Source: Temnopleurus reevesii
Lineage: Eukaryota > Echinodermata > Echinoidea > Temnopleuroida > Temnopleuridae
NCBI GenBank assembly: GCA_036244855.1
Contig: BQKZ01000995.1
Span: forward strand, 26,067-90,066
Length of the DNA: 64,000 nucleotides
Reading direction: 5' to 3'
Shown: positions 1-13,080 of the stretch, in pieces
Layout: each line of letters begins with the position of its first letter
How positions within the stretch are numbered: the first letter of the stretch is position 1
Program-made: the position numbers and the translations under genes
The notes under the pieces: model-generated
Databases searched by the model: none
Told to the model about the DNA's origin: nothing
Seen by the model: the letters and a program-made list of their open reading frames with translations, nothing else

Positions 1-26
1 TTTTTTTTTTTTTGGGGGGGGGGGGT
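1..26. repeat. (T)13(G)13 composite tract
   Basis: The window opens with a T run passing directly into a G run. A similar but interrupted tract lies at 297-316. Confidence 0.9.
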
Positions 27-430
27 GTAGGGGAAACTTGTCTACATATGCACATACAGTATATATCTTGAATGTAGGATAAATTAACGTGATGTGTACA
101 GTGATAGTTGGAAAGTGAAAGAGGATATGTCTGGTCAAACAAACAGAAAATGTTCATGAGGAATAATCTATTTTAATTCATACAGAGTGATAAAGAATGG
201 TAAGGTTGAATTTGGATTGTGATGACTGGGGTAGGGAAGTAATTGATTTTTAGGGAGGATTGTTGAGGAACGGAGGGGTTACGAGGCGGAGGAAATTTTT
301 TTTCGGGGTGGGGGGATAATTGTCTATAGACACATCTCACACAGATCTCTCTTGAATGTAGGCCAAATGAACGTGATGTGTGCAGTTGAAGGTGAAAAGT
401 GAAAGAGAAAAAGGTCTGGTCAAACAATCA
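27..430. repeat. Two-copy direct repeat, period about 290 bp
   Basis: About 27-140 and 314-428 share cttgaatgtagg, aacgtgatgtgt and ggtctggtcaaacaa in the same order, and both follow a T/G tract. Confidence 0.75.
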
Positions 431-1117
431 TTGCTGGGGATCAAAGATAGAAATAGACCTCCATGCGCTCATCAGCACACGACTCATATGTCAGCCATGT
501 TTTACTCATTAGAAACAGTCATAGAGAATACCCCCTCCCCCATCAACTAGATGTCTGTTCAGCCTCATCATTTAATACAACATTTCAGGCAAGCAATGGA
601 AAAGCAATAGTAATATTCACCTTAAAATCACTGTATTTATGTCGTTTTAAGATATTACTGGGATCTAGGAGACTCTGTTGAAAGTTATCGCCTGTAAGTT
701 TTTGTAACCTTTATTATATTTCTATGATCATGAAGAGTCATGAAAAGAATTCAATTGGACCATATTTTCAAGAACGTGAGTGAATTGATCATAACAAAAA
801 TATTTTCATGATGATACAGATCATGATGGTACAATTTGATTGAATCCCAGGTTAATGTAAAAAGACATATATCATGAAATATGTTTTCTATGAATGCTGG
901 ATCTCATCAAATGTCTACCTCTATTACAAATTTGCCCTTGCTTTTTATCTTAATTTCACATCTCTCAGCTGTTGGCCGTGGGGGGATGGGGGTCCCCATT
1001 ACTCCCCCATTACTCCCATGGATGCACAAATGATTAAAATGCAAAAATACATGATCACACAATTGACAACAGTACAAAAACATGGGCACATCTAAAATGT
1101 ATGAACGTATAGACTAC

Positions 1118-2460
1118 TCAAACCCCATCGCTTGAGTCAGATAAGAACTTTGTCATCTGTAGTAGATTGGAAATTATTCCTCTTTATAATACATCTACAC
1201 CTAGGTGTGTGTGATCGGTACTGGTCAGTGTGATTATGTGTATATCTCCTGGACTTATAAGCTCTTCAAATTTGTCTGCTTTCGATCAAAACTGTCTGTG
1301 TTGACATTTTCTGTTTTTATTTGAGGAAGTATTGTTGGTTTGGATTAAGCTTGACTCAAAAAAGTTACCTAACTGGTAAGTTTGTTGTAGAAATCTACTC
1401 ATGTTATATGTGTTTATGAAATATAAGCTCTTCAAAGTTTTATAAAGTGCTAAACTATTGTTGGTTTAGATAAACCCAATTGGTGAGGGTTTTTTTTCTT
1501 ATGTTTTAAATCCTCATTTAAAGCTAAGAAACTTCTCAAACCCCATTGCTTCAGTCAGATAAGAACTTTGTTATCTACAGTAGATTGTAAATCATTTGTC
1601 CATATACATCTCCTCAGCCGTTCAGGTGTGTGCAAATCGTATATCTTCGCCATTTGCTGGAATTATAAACTTTTCAAACTTTGGAACTAGGTCTGCTGGC
1701 CATTAAAACTGTCTGTGTTGACATTCAGTGTTGGGCGATGCTCGTTTGTTTTTGTTAGATTAAAGGAATATAGTGGTTTTGATTTTAAAAACGACTATTT
1801 GATTCTTTGGCCCTAACTGGTAAGTGTTTAACAGAGATCCATCATTTGGTTTTCATTTTGTTCATTTAAGTATTTATAGTTTTAAAGTTTATAATGAATT
1901 TCATTTATAAATAGACTCAAAAGTTTGACACTGTGGGCCTAACCTGTAAGTGTGAAAAAGATATTAATAATTTTGCTTCCTCTATCTTGGATCTCCATTT
2001 AAGTTAAGAATATATGTTTTGTTTTGCCTGGGATCAAACCTCCAACAACAATAAAAACAACAACTACTACTACTGTTCCTTTTAATAAGATACAATGCAC
2101 ACATCTTTGATTTGGATAAGAATGTTGTAATCTGTAGTAGATTGGAAATCATTCCTCTAAGCAACTATACAGTATTCAGGTGTGTGAGATTTCTCTCTCT
2201 TGACTTTGCTTCGCGGACAAAGATTTATAAAGGCAGTCCACGTCGACTGCAAGCACGAATGTGACTGACAAGGCCGTACGTGTTAGACAGGCCCAATCAC
2301 AGCGGCCGCAGTCAAAAGTCAAGTTTGGTATAGATATTTTATTTGAGGAAGTACAACTATACATTCAAAGAGGATTCTTGGTGGTTTGGATGTTGAGAAG
2401 AGAATTCGATTTTTTTTTACTCTATGCTAGGCTTATGTAACTGGTAAGTGTGCAGTAGAA
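1118..2460. repeat. Diverged tandem repeat with repeated GTAAGT motifs
   Basis: Segments around 1118-1215, 1535-1635 and 2110-2190 share the gataagaactttgt..tctgtagtagattggaaat block. Between them taactggtaagt or a close variant recurs near 1371, 1815, 1941 and 2439. Confidence 0.65.
2212..2322. repeat. Small GC-rich foldback sequence
   Basis: Inverted ends cttgactttgcttcgcgg and gcggccgcagtcaaaagtcaag enclose about 70 bases unusually rich in CpG for this region. Confidence 0.5.
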
Positions 2461-2494
2461 ATTCACCTTTCAGCATTCTCTTCATAATGTGCCT

Positions 2495-2813
2495 TTAACT
2501 CTTTCGCTACAAAATTTCAGTTTACAAATTTCCTCTATCTGTATGGAATAAAGTGCAGGAAATTAGGGGAAAATATGGAATATATAGGGAAAGCATTGTA
2601 AGTTTTGACTTTGAGTTCAGACGGAGAGCTGCGCTCACTGGTTGAAACATGCAGATTAACGTAATGGTATATTATATGCAAGCTCCAGTAGGGGATCCCG
2701 TATATCATTGTATGTTTACAGTGACGTTAGCAAATCGCCTACAGCGGCTTGACGTTCAATCTGTAGTATTTTATCGAGCCGATGTGACCGGCGCGTTGTA
2801 GCGAAAGAGTTAA
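2495..2813. mobile_element. MITE with 18-bp inverted ends and TTAA flanks
   Basis: TTAACTCTTTCGCTACAA at the left end is a perfect inverted match to TTGTAGCGAAAGAGTTAA at the right. TTAA at both ends suits a piggyBac-type target duplication. No transposase ORF. Confidence 0.8.
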
Positions 2814-3676
2814 AATTCAAAATATATTCATGTCTACATGACCAAAATAATGGGCTGGTTATATAGGCGGGTTTACTAATAGATGAAAATTATATTTGTA
2901 CTTTAAACACAAAGGTTGTTTTTGACAACCCAAGTGCTTGCCAAAGTCCTGTCTGACATAGGAACAAGTGAAGCATGCAAACTGGATAATAATGATAATA
3001 TTAAGTTCTTATAATAGCACATAACACATACATGTAGCCATGGCATGTCCCGAAGCGCTGGATTCCAACTATATTGTGCATGAGAAAGGTTCCTACATGT
3101 TACAAGTTTTAAACTCTTTAGTAGTCACCCTTTCTCTATTGTCATCAAAATGTAAACAATTTATTGAACATGTTTTGTACATTGTAAATACCATCATTTT
3201 ATTTGATTTTTTTTTATGATTGATAATGGAAATAATGTCGAACTGAACTGAACTGAAGTGAAATACCAACCAGTATAATAAATACTGTATTACTCCATTT
3301 GGGGGGGGGGGGCAAGAAATCTGCATGAATTTGAATCTTTTTGTAAACAGCCAGTTAAAGCAATCTTTGGAATGTGTAAACCGCGATATGCTAATTTCTC
3401 ACTTCTACTCCAAGACAGATAATCCGATTTAAACCACAAATCCCAGTTGGGATAATCCGCTGAACAGATTACCCTAAACATGAAGAGTCTTAGAAAAGGG
3501 TTTTAGGACTATTGAAATATTCATATTGTTTACAGGATTAGAAACTAAAGCAGCATGTATCTCACTGTAAAAAATCACTTTGTTGATTTTGTGTAGTGTT
3601 TAACTTCACACTGATGGATGTGTTGAAAATTAATGCCAATTACTATGGTCACAAGATATAACTCCTTAATATAATT

Positions 3677-3840
3677 CCTTCAGCAAGAAATGTATCCACG
3701 TTGTTCTGCACTTAACCCAGGTGAGGTGAATGGGTACTCGGCAGGAATAATTTTTCCTTGAAAAGCCAAGTGCGCTAGTGTATGTCGGGCTAAAGCCATT
3801 GTAATAGTAATGCAAAGCAGCTTTCATGAGTACTCAACAG
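3677..3840 (+). repeat. tRNA-derived SINE fragment (head missing)
   Basis: It contains ccttcagcaagaaatgtatcc, cacttaacccaggtgaggtg and aatgggtac, the body of the SINE family seen complete at 44714. Confidence 0.7.
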
Positions 3841-3983
3841 AATGGCTACGTGTGCTATTTTAATTGCATGTACCTAATTAACTATTCAAAAGTTATTTCA
3901 TGTAAACTCTTAAAATTTGATGTTATGATGATATAGTCCTCCTAGATAGAAGTAAATATGAGGTGCCCCCTGGTATTGACCTC

Positions 3984-4231
3984 TCTCCCCCCCCCCCAAA
4001 AAAAAAAAAATCACTTTCTGCACGGGGCAATGGGCATTTCAAGTAGTCCTTTAAACCTTAGACATTGCAAGATACATGTACATTTTTAGGATGAAAATCT
4101 AGATAAAAAGTAATTGTAATGCTGACTTGTCTTTTCTTTAACCTTTATTTAACGTGAAAGAATGATACCTATTTAGAGCCAGGACTAGTTTTTTTTTTTT
4201 TTTTTTTTTTTTTGGGGGGGGGGGGGGGGGG
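3984..4231. repeat. (C)n(A)n tract and a (T)n(G)n tract
   Basis: A C run followed by an A run (about 3984-4011) is followed about 180 bases later by a long T run passing into a G run (about 4190-4231), i.e. the same motif in opposite orientation. Confidence 0.85.
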
Positions 4232-5168
4232 TTACCATTGAGAAATTTGAACATCTCCCCATTAAAAAAATCCTGAAAACAGAATTGGTCAGGTTTTAAA
4301 TCTTTACATGATTTGAGCAAAGTGGAGGAAAGTCAGAAAGTACATTGTAAAGACTGAATAACAAAGTAGGAATAGATCTGTAAGTAGCTCATCCCCATTT
4401 ATACATTGTCCTCTTGAGTAATATGTTTACTTATTCCGTCTATTATGCAATCAACCATTAGAATTCAAGTAGTGAAATGATTTGATATTGAAAGGGGTCG
4501 GTTGCTGTTAGTCTTGTATTAAAACTGTTTGAATATATCACTAATTATAACAATTTACTTTTGAATTTTGAATATTTTCATACGTCATTTTGGTTAATCA
4601 CAATAAGGCCCACCCCACCCAAACCTTAAATATTGTTTGGATTCCTGCACTGACACTCTGAAAATGACCCAGCCAGACCTTTTTTATCCTTGGTATTGAA
4701 ATTAAAAAAAATCACTGTAAAATTACAGGAGAATATCAGAAATATTACATGAAAAAATCTTTTTCAGTAAAAGTATAAATACACATATGAAATAAGATCT
4801 GAAAAGTATTTTTCACACATTTTATGGCTATTTACTACATTTCCTATTATTTTCTACATGAAATCTGTTCCAATTGCAATTTTCAGGCATATTTGCAATA
4901 TTGTACAATTACATTGTACAAATTATATTTCCCATTAGCAAATTTGTAAGGCCTATTTATATGTAATTTACTGAATTCATTACTGAGGTTTGGGTAGCCT
5001 TGCAGGCATGGAGGGGCTTCTGAATTTTAGATTGAAATTGACTCCAATTTTATGAGTAAAAATTGCAAAATTGTTTGCCTAGATTGCAGAATTATTCAGC
5101 ACTCAGGAATGAATATTTGCAAGAAGAATCAGTTTGTTGACTTTGTTGGTGGTATGAATTAAAGACAA

Positions 5169-5481
5169 GGGCCTGTATTCTGATGTCAGGTTTAACTTAA
5201 ACTAGGGTTTATATCTGTGGTGTAAGTATGGGTAACCCAAAGTGCAAAACTTATCATTTAAACTGTATAATCCTTATGTTAACTGCTCTCTTTTCCCATG
5301 CTTTAATAATGCAGAAAACCATTAAAGTTTCTATTCCAAGACAGATTTTAATGATATGAGTGCCAAATGTGTTGGTAAATTAATCACTAACTTTTAAAGA
5401 TTCAAGCCTCTTTTGCTTGCCATACTTAAACCACAGATTTAAACTCTAGTTTAAGTTAAACCTGACATCAGAATACGGGCC
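5169..5481. mobile_element. Foldback element (copy A)
   Basis: The left end gggcctgtattctgatgtca and its arm through taaactag are inverted at the right end (ctagtttaagttaaacctga ... gaatacgggcc). No ORF. Confidence 0.75.
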
Positions 5482-6087
5482 AATGTTTTTAAATTCCTAA
5501 AGTCATAGTCATAAAAAAATATTCAAACTGTTGAATCAATAAATATATTTGCACCCATATATTCATCGATGACAAAAATTGTGTTGAAGGTTTGAAAAAG
5601 ATGTAACTACTTGCAAAGGAGTGTCTGACCAAAAATTGTCACTGTACATTAAAATGATTATTGAAATATTATTAACTTTTTTTTTCTCCGATTAACTTCA
5701 AACAATTTTTTGTATCCCTTGTCTGATTTGTCTGCCTTTTAAAAGCAAGCTTCTACATCTAGCCAAGACCCAATGTTTTAAACAAAGAAAACCCCATATA
5801 AGTAGCACCAACAAATTTTACAAGCCCAACTTGTAGTATTTGAAGTGCTTTACACAAAATGATGACTTTGAAATCTATCTGTAGCTCCTCTGTGGAGGCT
5901 ATAATACACTGATAATGAATCAATCAGAAAATTGATATTGCGATTCACCCCAGGGAGAATATTTTGATGAGATGTTGCCTGAATATGATTAGGAGTATAT
6001 GCCACCTAGTATTCTCACAGAAAATAGTATCTAGTCTCCATTTTGAGTGCTCTTATATTTTAAATATCNGGTATGAATTAAAGACAA

Positions 6088-6400
6088 GGGCCTGTATTCT
6101 GATGTCAGGTTTAACTTAAACTAGGGTTTATATCTGTGGTGTAAGTATGGGTAACCCAAAGTGCAAAACTTATCATTTAAACTGTATAATCCTTATGTTA
6201 ACTGATCTCTTTTCCCATGCTTTAATAATGCAGAAAACCATTAAAGTTTCTATTCCAAGACAGATTTTAATGATATGAGTGCCAAATGTGTTGGTAAATT
6301 AATCACTAACTTTTAAAGATTCAAGCCTCTTTTGCTTGCCATACTTAAACCACAGATTTAAACTCTAGTTTAAGTTAAACCTGACATCAGAATACGGGCC
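6088..6400. mobile_element. Foldback element (copy B of the same insertion)
   Basis: This is the same element repeated within the N-joined duplication, so probably one genomic insertion counted twice. Confidence 0.7.
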
Positions 6401-7047
6401 AATGTTTTTAAATTCCTAAAGTCATAGTCATAAAAAAATATTCAAACTGTTGAATCAATAAATATATTTGCACCCATATATTCATCGATGACAAAAATTG
6501 TGTTGAAGGTTTGAAAAAGATGTAACTACTTGCAAAGGAGTGTCTGACCAAAAATTGTCACTGTACATTAAAATGATTATTGAAATATTATTAACTTTTT
6601 TTTTCTCCGATTAACTTCAAACAATTTTTTGTATCCCTTGTCTGATTTTTCTGCCTTTTAAAAGCAAGCTTCTACATCTAGCCAAGACCCAATGTTTTAA
6701 ACAAAGAAAACCCCATATAAGTAGCACCAACAAATTTTACAAGCCCAACTTGTAGTATTTGAAGTGCTTTACACAAAATGATGACTTTGAAATCTATCTG
6801 TAGCTCCTCTGTGGAGGCTATAATACACTGATAATGAATCAATCAGAAAATTGATATTGCGATTCACCCCAGGGAGAATATTTTGATGAGATGTTGCCTG
6901 AATATGATTAGGAGTATGCCACCTAGTATTCTCACAGAAAATAGTGTCGAGTCTCCATCTTGAGTGCTCTTATATTTTAAATATAGAGAACTTCTGAAAC
7001 TGCTTATCCGATAATGGAGAGCTGTAGAGTAAAATGAAGTAAAAAAA

Positions 7048-7211
7048 GAGCTTTAGCTTTCGATCCGAGCAGAATCTTAATCATAAGCAAAATGAGAGAG
7101 CAATGAAGTCAACACACAAGTATATAGCTTTTTCTATATACTTGATTGTTGACTTCATTTCTCTGTCATTTTGCTTATGATTAAGATTCTGCTAGGATCA
7201 AAAGCTCAAGC
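7048..7211. mobile_element. Long hairpin (MITE-like)
   Basis: Arms of about 70 bases: the left arm contains cagaatcttaatcataagca and its inverted match is tgcttatgattaagattctg. The loop is around tatatagctttttctatata. Confidence 0.8.
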
Positions 7212-8399
7212 TTGTATATTTTGTTAACATTATTTTAAAGAAATTGGCAGGGGGGGGGGGGTCTTAAAATTTATTCTATGATTGAACATGGCAGCGCTAA
7301 TCGTGGAGATGTCAAACATTCGGAATTGTTCGATTGTTTGTTTTTATTTCCCCAAACTCAATAACATAGTTTTTATTTAAAAAATGTCAATACTATAAAA
7401 GCTGATATTTTCATTTCATTTTCACAAATTTCGCGACCATGAATTTGCTAAGATTTTCACTCATTAGAATGCACATAGACTTGTGTTTTTAGTAATTGTT
7501 TAAAATGTGAAAATAACAAAGTCACTAATCGGTGGAAAGGTCTGAAAATCAGTTAATTAGCTTAAAATTTATGTCTGGTAAAATATTGGATTTAACATTA
7601 AAAAAAATATACAATATAACGGATTGCTCATTTTAGTGGTTTTGTTACAATACCACTCTTCTTCCATGGGTTATCTAATAAAATAGAGAAATAGCAGCCA
7701 AAGCTAGAAAAGTGACATGTAACTGCGACGGTTATTGATAAAATTAACATTCGCTGCACGACTGATTTTTACAAGCATTATGACAAGAAATTTTGCGTAA
7801 TTGTGACTTCAGCATTTAGAATCATCTATGTGTATGTGTCTTGTAACATTGAGCCCATGTCTTCACTAATAAGATGTAACCTATAAATAGCAAATGTAGA
7901 TTCATCGCACAGGCTTTCCGCGTGATACATCATGCCGATTAGAACATTATCTGTGTATACATTGTGGCTACACCGAAGTAAGGTCTGGATTTGAAGACTA
8001 AGGGCTGGACCAGTTCTGGTGATCTGGTCTCAATGTTTTGGAGGCATCAGCATTCCTAAGATTCCAACTACCCATGCGTTGCACCCCCAAGTAAAGCTTC
8101 ACAATAGGTTAGGATTAGTCTGCTCTTACAGACCAGTGTCGGTAATAATACTTCATATAGCGCCTGTTTTGCAAGACTATGGCTGGTATATGACTAAATC
8201 GACATCATAAATCATGTATGATACTTGTTTCAATATTTGGAGATGGAAACAAATGTAAGCTTGCTTCAATGTTTTGCAGTATATTATTGACTTGTTAAAA
8301 CAGTGCCTGATTTTGCAGACTAAGTTTTAACGAATACTCCAGTATATACACACTCTCTACACAAATACAATACGCCATCTGCTGCTTTGATATTGTGTG

Positions 8400-8830
8400 T
8401 GTGCCCAATCACGTTTTCAACCCCATGCATACAATACACAGACACACACACAGATACTGCTGTGTACACACAGACTGCTCTCCCGAATAAACGAGTCTGA
8501 CTACGCCAATTTCACCCGGTTTGCGCTATCACAGACCTATCCGCACATGTATTTGGAGTCATCCTTTTTGCTTTTTACCTCCCCCTTCTCTCTTTACATC
8601 ATTGCGGTGGCGGCACACGACCGCTATAGGCTTTCGTGTAAGCTCTCTCAGACACAACTCGTATCAAAACTCTCGATCGCTGTATCATATTGGACCTAAA
8701 GTGGCTGAAATTGGATGTAATTTTGCTATTTATTCTCGGATTTATTTTTATTTGGATATATTCACCCTGAGGCCTCAGATTGCTGCATCAGTATACAGAG
8801 GTAAATTAAGATGCTTTTCATCTGCGATCT
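8400..8830 (+). promoter_or_regulatory. CpG-enriched stretch, possible alternative promoter or first exon
   Basis: CpG is locally frequent compared with the flanks, a CCAAT motif lies near 8405, and a donor-like site agag/gtaaat occurs near 8802. Open frames here are short and resemble nothing known. This could be an untranslated first exon of the gene, but direct support is weak. Confidence 0.2.
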
Positions 8831-8899
8831 GAATCCTTATGACACCGTAGCTGTTGTCGTATTCATGTCTGCAACAAGTTTTTTATTCTGGGTCAACGT

Positions 8900-9850
8900 T
8901 CATTTGATGATGCTGATTTGACTGAGGGGTTGGGTTTAAATGCCCTTGATTTTAGTGAAAGTGTTGATTGTTTTGTTATTGGTTGGATGAATGGGTCTTT
9001 TGGGCATATTTTTATTTTCATTATGTAGCGCTGCTTTTTATACCATTTTTATACCATTTTTCTCCAGATAGGAATTATGCCAAAGATCAAGGATTTTTTT
9101 ATACCTACATGTATCATTTTCTTATTGTTCTCTATGTGCATTTTCTGTATGTGCGTTTTATATGATTTTTGAAAAATAAGTAATTAGAATTTGTATTAGA
9201 TGAGATTAATGACTGATTGACATGTTCGCATGGATGATGATGTTTGATGATGATGATGATTTGACTGTGGGGTTTGATTTGAATGCCTTAGATTTGGTGA
9301 AAGTGTTGATTGTTTTGTTATTTAGTAGGATGAATGGGTCTTTTTGGTATATTTTTATTTTCATTATGTAGCGTTGCTTTTTTATACCATTTTTCTCCAG
9401 ATAGGATTTATATGCCATAGATCAAGGATTTTTTTATACCTACATGTGTCATTTTCTTATTTTTCTCTACGTGCATTTTCTGTATATGCGTTTTGTATGA
9501 TTTTTGAAAAATAAGTGGCCAACTTGTAATTGAAATTTGTATTAGATGAGATTAATGACTTACAATGTATTGACATGTTCGTATTGATGACGATGTTCGT
9601 TTGATGATGTTGATTTGACCTGGGGTTTGATTTGAATGCTTTGGATTTGGTAAAAGTTTTGATTGTTTTGTTATTAGTAGGATAAATGGGTCTTTTGAGG
9701 CAAATTTGTATTTTCATTATCTAGTGCAGCTTTGTTGTCATTTTTACTTTATTTCTCCATGTAATATTTTTACATGTACGACATAAATCAAGGATTTTCA
9801 TATATATGTGTCATGTTCTTACTTTTCTGTACATCATTTAAGTTAATTGA
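8900..9850. repeat. Tandem repeat, three units of about 350 bp
   Basis: The block gatttgac..ggggtt..tttgaatgcc ... gtgttgattgttttgttatt recurs near 8915, 9258 and 9612, each followed by tttttataccatttttctcc or a variant. ORFs crossing it are products of the repeat. Confidence 0.8.
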
Positions 9851-10901
9851 TAAGATATGCCTGTTAACATAATATATACTTATTTATAAAAGTTGCGAAC
9901 CTGTTTTCCATATCTGTGCTTGATGAATTGATGACTGATTTGACCGGTTTACTTGTCATTGTCAATTTACATTATCAGTTTATATTCCATGTACTTGAAC
10001 GTTGCCAATTTCAAGGGTTATTGAGTACAATGGAATACATTTGTAAGAATAGCGAAGGTTTCATTTTTAGTTGGGTTTGTAAGATTTATAATTTTTCTTT
10101 ATTTTCTTCTCTTAGTTTAATGATAATACTCACTATTTCTAGAAACCATTATAACAAATATGTTAATGATTTTTTACCTCATAACCGCTTTAATGTATAG
10201 GCTATAAGCATGGATGCTGAAGCAAGTTTAGGCAAAAAAATATAGTTTGGTGTTTTTATTGCCCTGAAATAACATTGAATTTAAATTTGAATTTATTTTA
10301 TTTTCCACTTTCAATATTTACAATATTCACAATGATATTTACACATTTCTTTACAAATACTAACAAATTTATGTATAGATTACAAATCACAGAGTAAAAC
10401 ACATATAATTCATATACATGTACATAGTAGAATGAATGATTTCAAGAAATCAATCTGGAAAAAGCATTGGTCCTTTGGAAATTTTTTGTTTAATACTTTA
10501 GATTTTTTATAGAACGCATTGCATGTAAAATATGCATGTGTAAAATATCAGGAGTAAGATGAAAATACCCCTTAAGGTTATATTTCATTGTTTTCTACAA
10601 TTTTATGAGAATTTGAGTGACAAGTATATAGGGTTGGTCGATGGAGGCAACCAATACAGTAAGTGGTCATCCACTATTGAACATGTATACCAGGCCAAGC
10701 CTTGGCATGCACGCTATTAGTAGCCGTTTCATTCATAGAAAATTAACCTGCTATTTTATTTGCACACTTTCAGGGAAATCAGTGAAACGTTTGATTAGTT
10801 TCGTTGAATGGGAACCCTGGTTTTGACAGGTTGATATTCAAACAGCCAAGTGGATAGTACACAAATAATATAACGGAGCTAGGGAATAGCACTGTTATTC
10901 A

Positions 10902-11115
10902 CTAGTCTGCAAGCACATACCCTAGACTTTCGGTGTGTGCATGTGCAGAGTGTGATACAGGGTATGCATTGTGGGACTACATCACACACATCCTAGACAG
11001 AGGATAGAGCAATCCTGTATGTGTGTGACGAATCATGTAGTCCCACAATGCATACCCTGTATCACACTCTGCACATGCACACACCGAAAGTCTAGGATAT
11101 GTGCTTGCAGACTAG
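10902..11115. mobile_element. Near-perfect palindromic MITE with 7-bp target duplication
   Basis: Inverted arms of about 80 bases begin CTAGTCTGCAAGCACATA and end TATGTGCTTGCAGACTAG. The flanks ttattca (10895-10901 and 11116-11122) are identical. An ORF across the right arm is an artefact. Confidence 0.85.
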
Positions 11116-12325
11116 TTATTCACTGGGGGATAGTACTCTATATCTCTGAGGCGCATTATATGGAGCTGGGGGTTAATGGTCTGCGGTAATGGGGGTGTAT
11201 TTGTATACTATTTTGAAGCAAACAGGTGCATTGCATAGACCTCCTGAAAAATAGAAAATATATTTGATATTCTTTTGTATCAAAGGCCTATATCAAGGTT
11301 CTCCTCATAATAATAGAAATGTATGTGAGATTACTACATGCAGCACCCAGTTGGGGCAGATGCAGGTGTTATACAAGATGCCATCATCATCATCATCATC
11401 ATTACTATTAAGATAAGAAATAATCATTTAAAATGTTCACTCCAGAAAGTGGTAATTTTAGGAAAAGGTGAAAAGAAAGTTTATATTTTCTGATTGTTCA
11501 CTCTTTTTGGAGTGACCTCTGTGATCACTGATCATCTATGAGTCATTATATTATTATGGATATCACTCCAAAAGATTGGAAATACAAAGTTTACTTCAAG
11601 GTGTAATTTTAAGTATTTTTTTTTGCAGATGACAGGAAATGTATGAAAATATATCAGTGAGGGAAATGACTATAGACTGTGCATATTTACATAGTAGTGT
11701 GATGCAAAAGATAAACATAAATGTCTGGAATATATCATCTAAATGTGGATCAATTTCACACTAATCCCAGTACTGCATGTGCTGACCTAGTAAAACTAGC
11801 ACCATTCAGAAATCCAGCGCTTTATTATTCTCATAGATTTCCGTCCGTCCTTTGTGAAAGAAACATTCCTAACAGTGGCTTTCCCTGTGTATTTTCCACT
11901 GCCTCCAAAAAAGCTCAATCAAAAGCTTTTGTGAATTTAAATCGCAAGAGATCTATCAATATCCCCTCCATCTTTCTAATTCCATCCTTTCCTCTTTCTC
12001 TTTCTCTCTCCATCTCCAACTTCCTCCCTCTTTCTCTCTCACTATTCCTTCTTTGATATTTCTTCCGGCTTGCCAAATCGAATAACTTCTGCATTGTTGG
12101 CGGTTGTATTATGTTGGCGGTTGCATTATGGCGGCGATTGTGCCTGGAATTTAAAGCGCATTTCTACACTGTATAACATTACTGGCCTGGAGGTTTATTT
12201 TTTTTGTCGAATTTGGATTGGATCACATTTGCACAGAGTTTTTGCTTTTGCCCGCTGCAAGGATTACGAATGGAAAGGATTATTCTGATGAAGTCTAATT
12301 AGTACCACGGATTGCAAGAAACTCA

Positions 12326-12513
12326 GAGGCCTGGGACCAATTGCACAAAATGGTCTTAGCTATCCTCTTTTTGCTAAGACGTCTTTACTTCTTGTGCCAC
12401 CCTTCTAACTTAGACACAAAGGTGTATACATCTTTGTAAAGAGGATGACACAAGAAGTTAAGACGTCTTTGCAAGAAGAGGACAGCTAAGATATTTTCGT
12501 GGTATTGGCCTCT
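12326..12513. mobile_element. Foldback element, family A, copy 1
   Basis: gaggcctgggaccaattgca at the left, inverted tattggcctc at the right, with ttgctaagacgtctttactt inverted as aagttaagacgtctttgcaa. A second copy is at 13796. Confidence 0.75.
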
Positions 12514-12929
12514 GTTTTTCGTTTGCGAGGTTTAACTCAACCCAAGTCTAAATCGTTGTCATTTTAATAGACAATTGGTTTAACATTTGAATAGCTCGGA
12601 TCTAAATAACAATGTCTTAGTCCTGGGGTAAGTTAAAACCCATTGTCAAAATATGGGTCAGACAGTTTCCCTTTTTGAAGTTTATAGCAGCAGTTTATAA
12701 CAAGATATAAAGGGGGAGTTGGAAGTTGCGCTGGATATTGAAGAAAGCATAGAAGCAGGCCATCATGTACAAAAACAAATTGTTCTAATAATATTAATTA
12801 AAGGTACCATTTTGTCCCTCATTGACTCAGAGTCACAAAATACACCCTAATGATTTTTTTTCCTTTCTGTGTGACATGCTAAAGAATGAATGATTTTAAA
12901 GTCACTGATTGAAATCAGCGATAAAAATG

Positions 12930-13080
12930 CAAGGGTGAAAGGGTGATTAGCAGCCTAAACCTTAAAAATAACCCCCATGAAAATTAAAAAACGAGGGTGA
13001 AAAATATACATATGCATTTTAAAATTGCCCCTGTCATTAATTTATGGGCAATTAATGATACCCAGGTCTCATTAAAATCT
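12930..13080. repeat. Dispersed repeat copy 1
   Basis: Shares aacctaaaaatag/accttaaaaataacccc, acatatgcat and cattaatttatgggcaatta-like segments with 29985-30120. Confidence 0.5.

Larger units (their letters stand above)
5151..6985. repeat. About 917-bp direct duplication joined by a single N
   Basis: 5151-6068 and 6070-6985 are almost identical, with a handful of substitutions and one 2-base indel. The only ambiguous base nearby, N at 6069, is exactly at the join. This looks like an unmerged overlap of contigs or haplotypes rather than biology. Confidence 0.9.

Noticed and set aside
874..1095. PWG-containing frame as the missing first half of the PDZ domain
   Set aside because: The PWGDGG lacks the following F/L and beta-strand pattern of a PDZ carboxylate loop and has no matching phase-0 donor.
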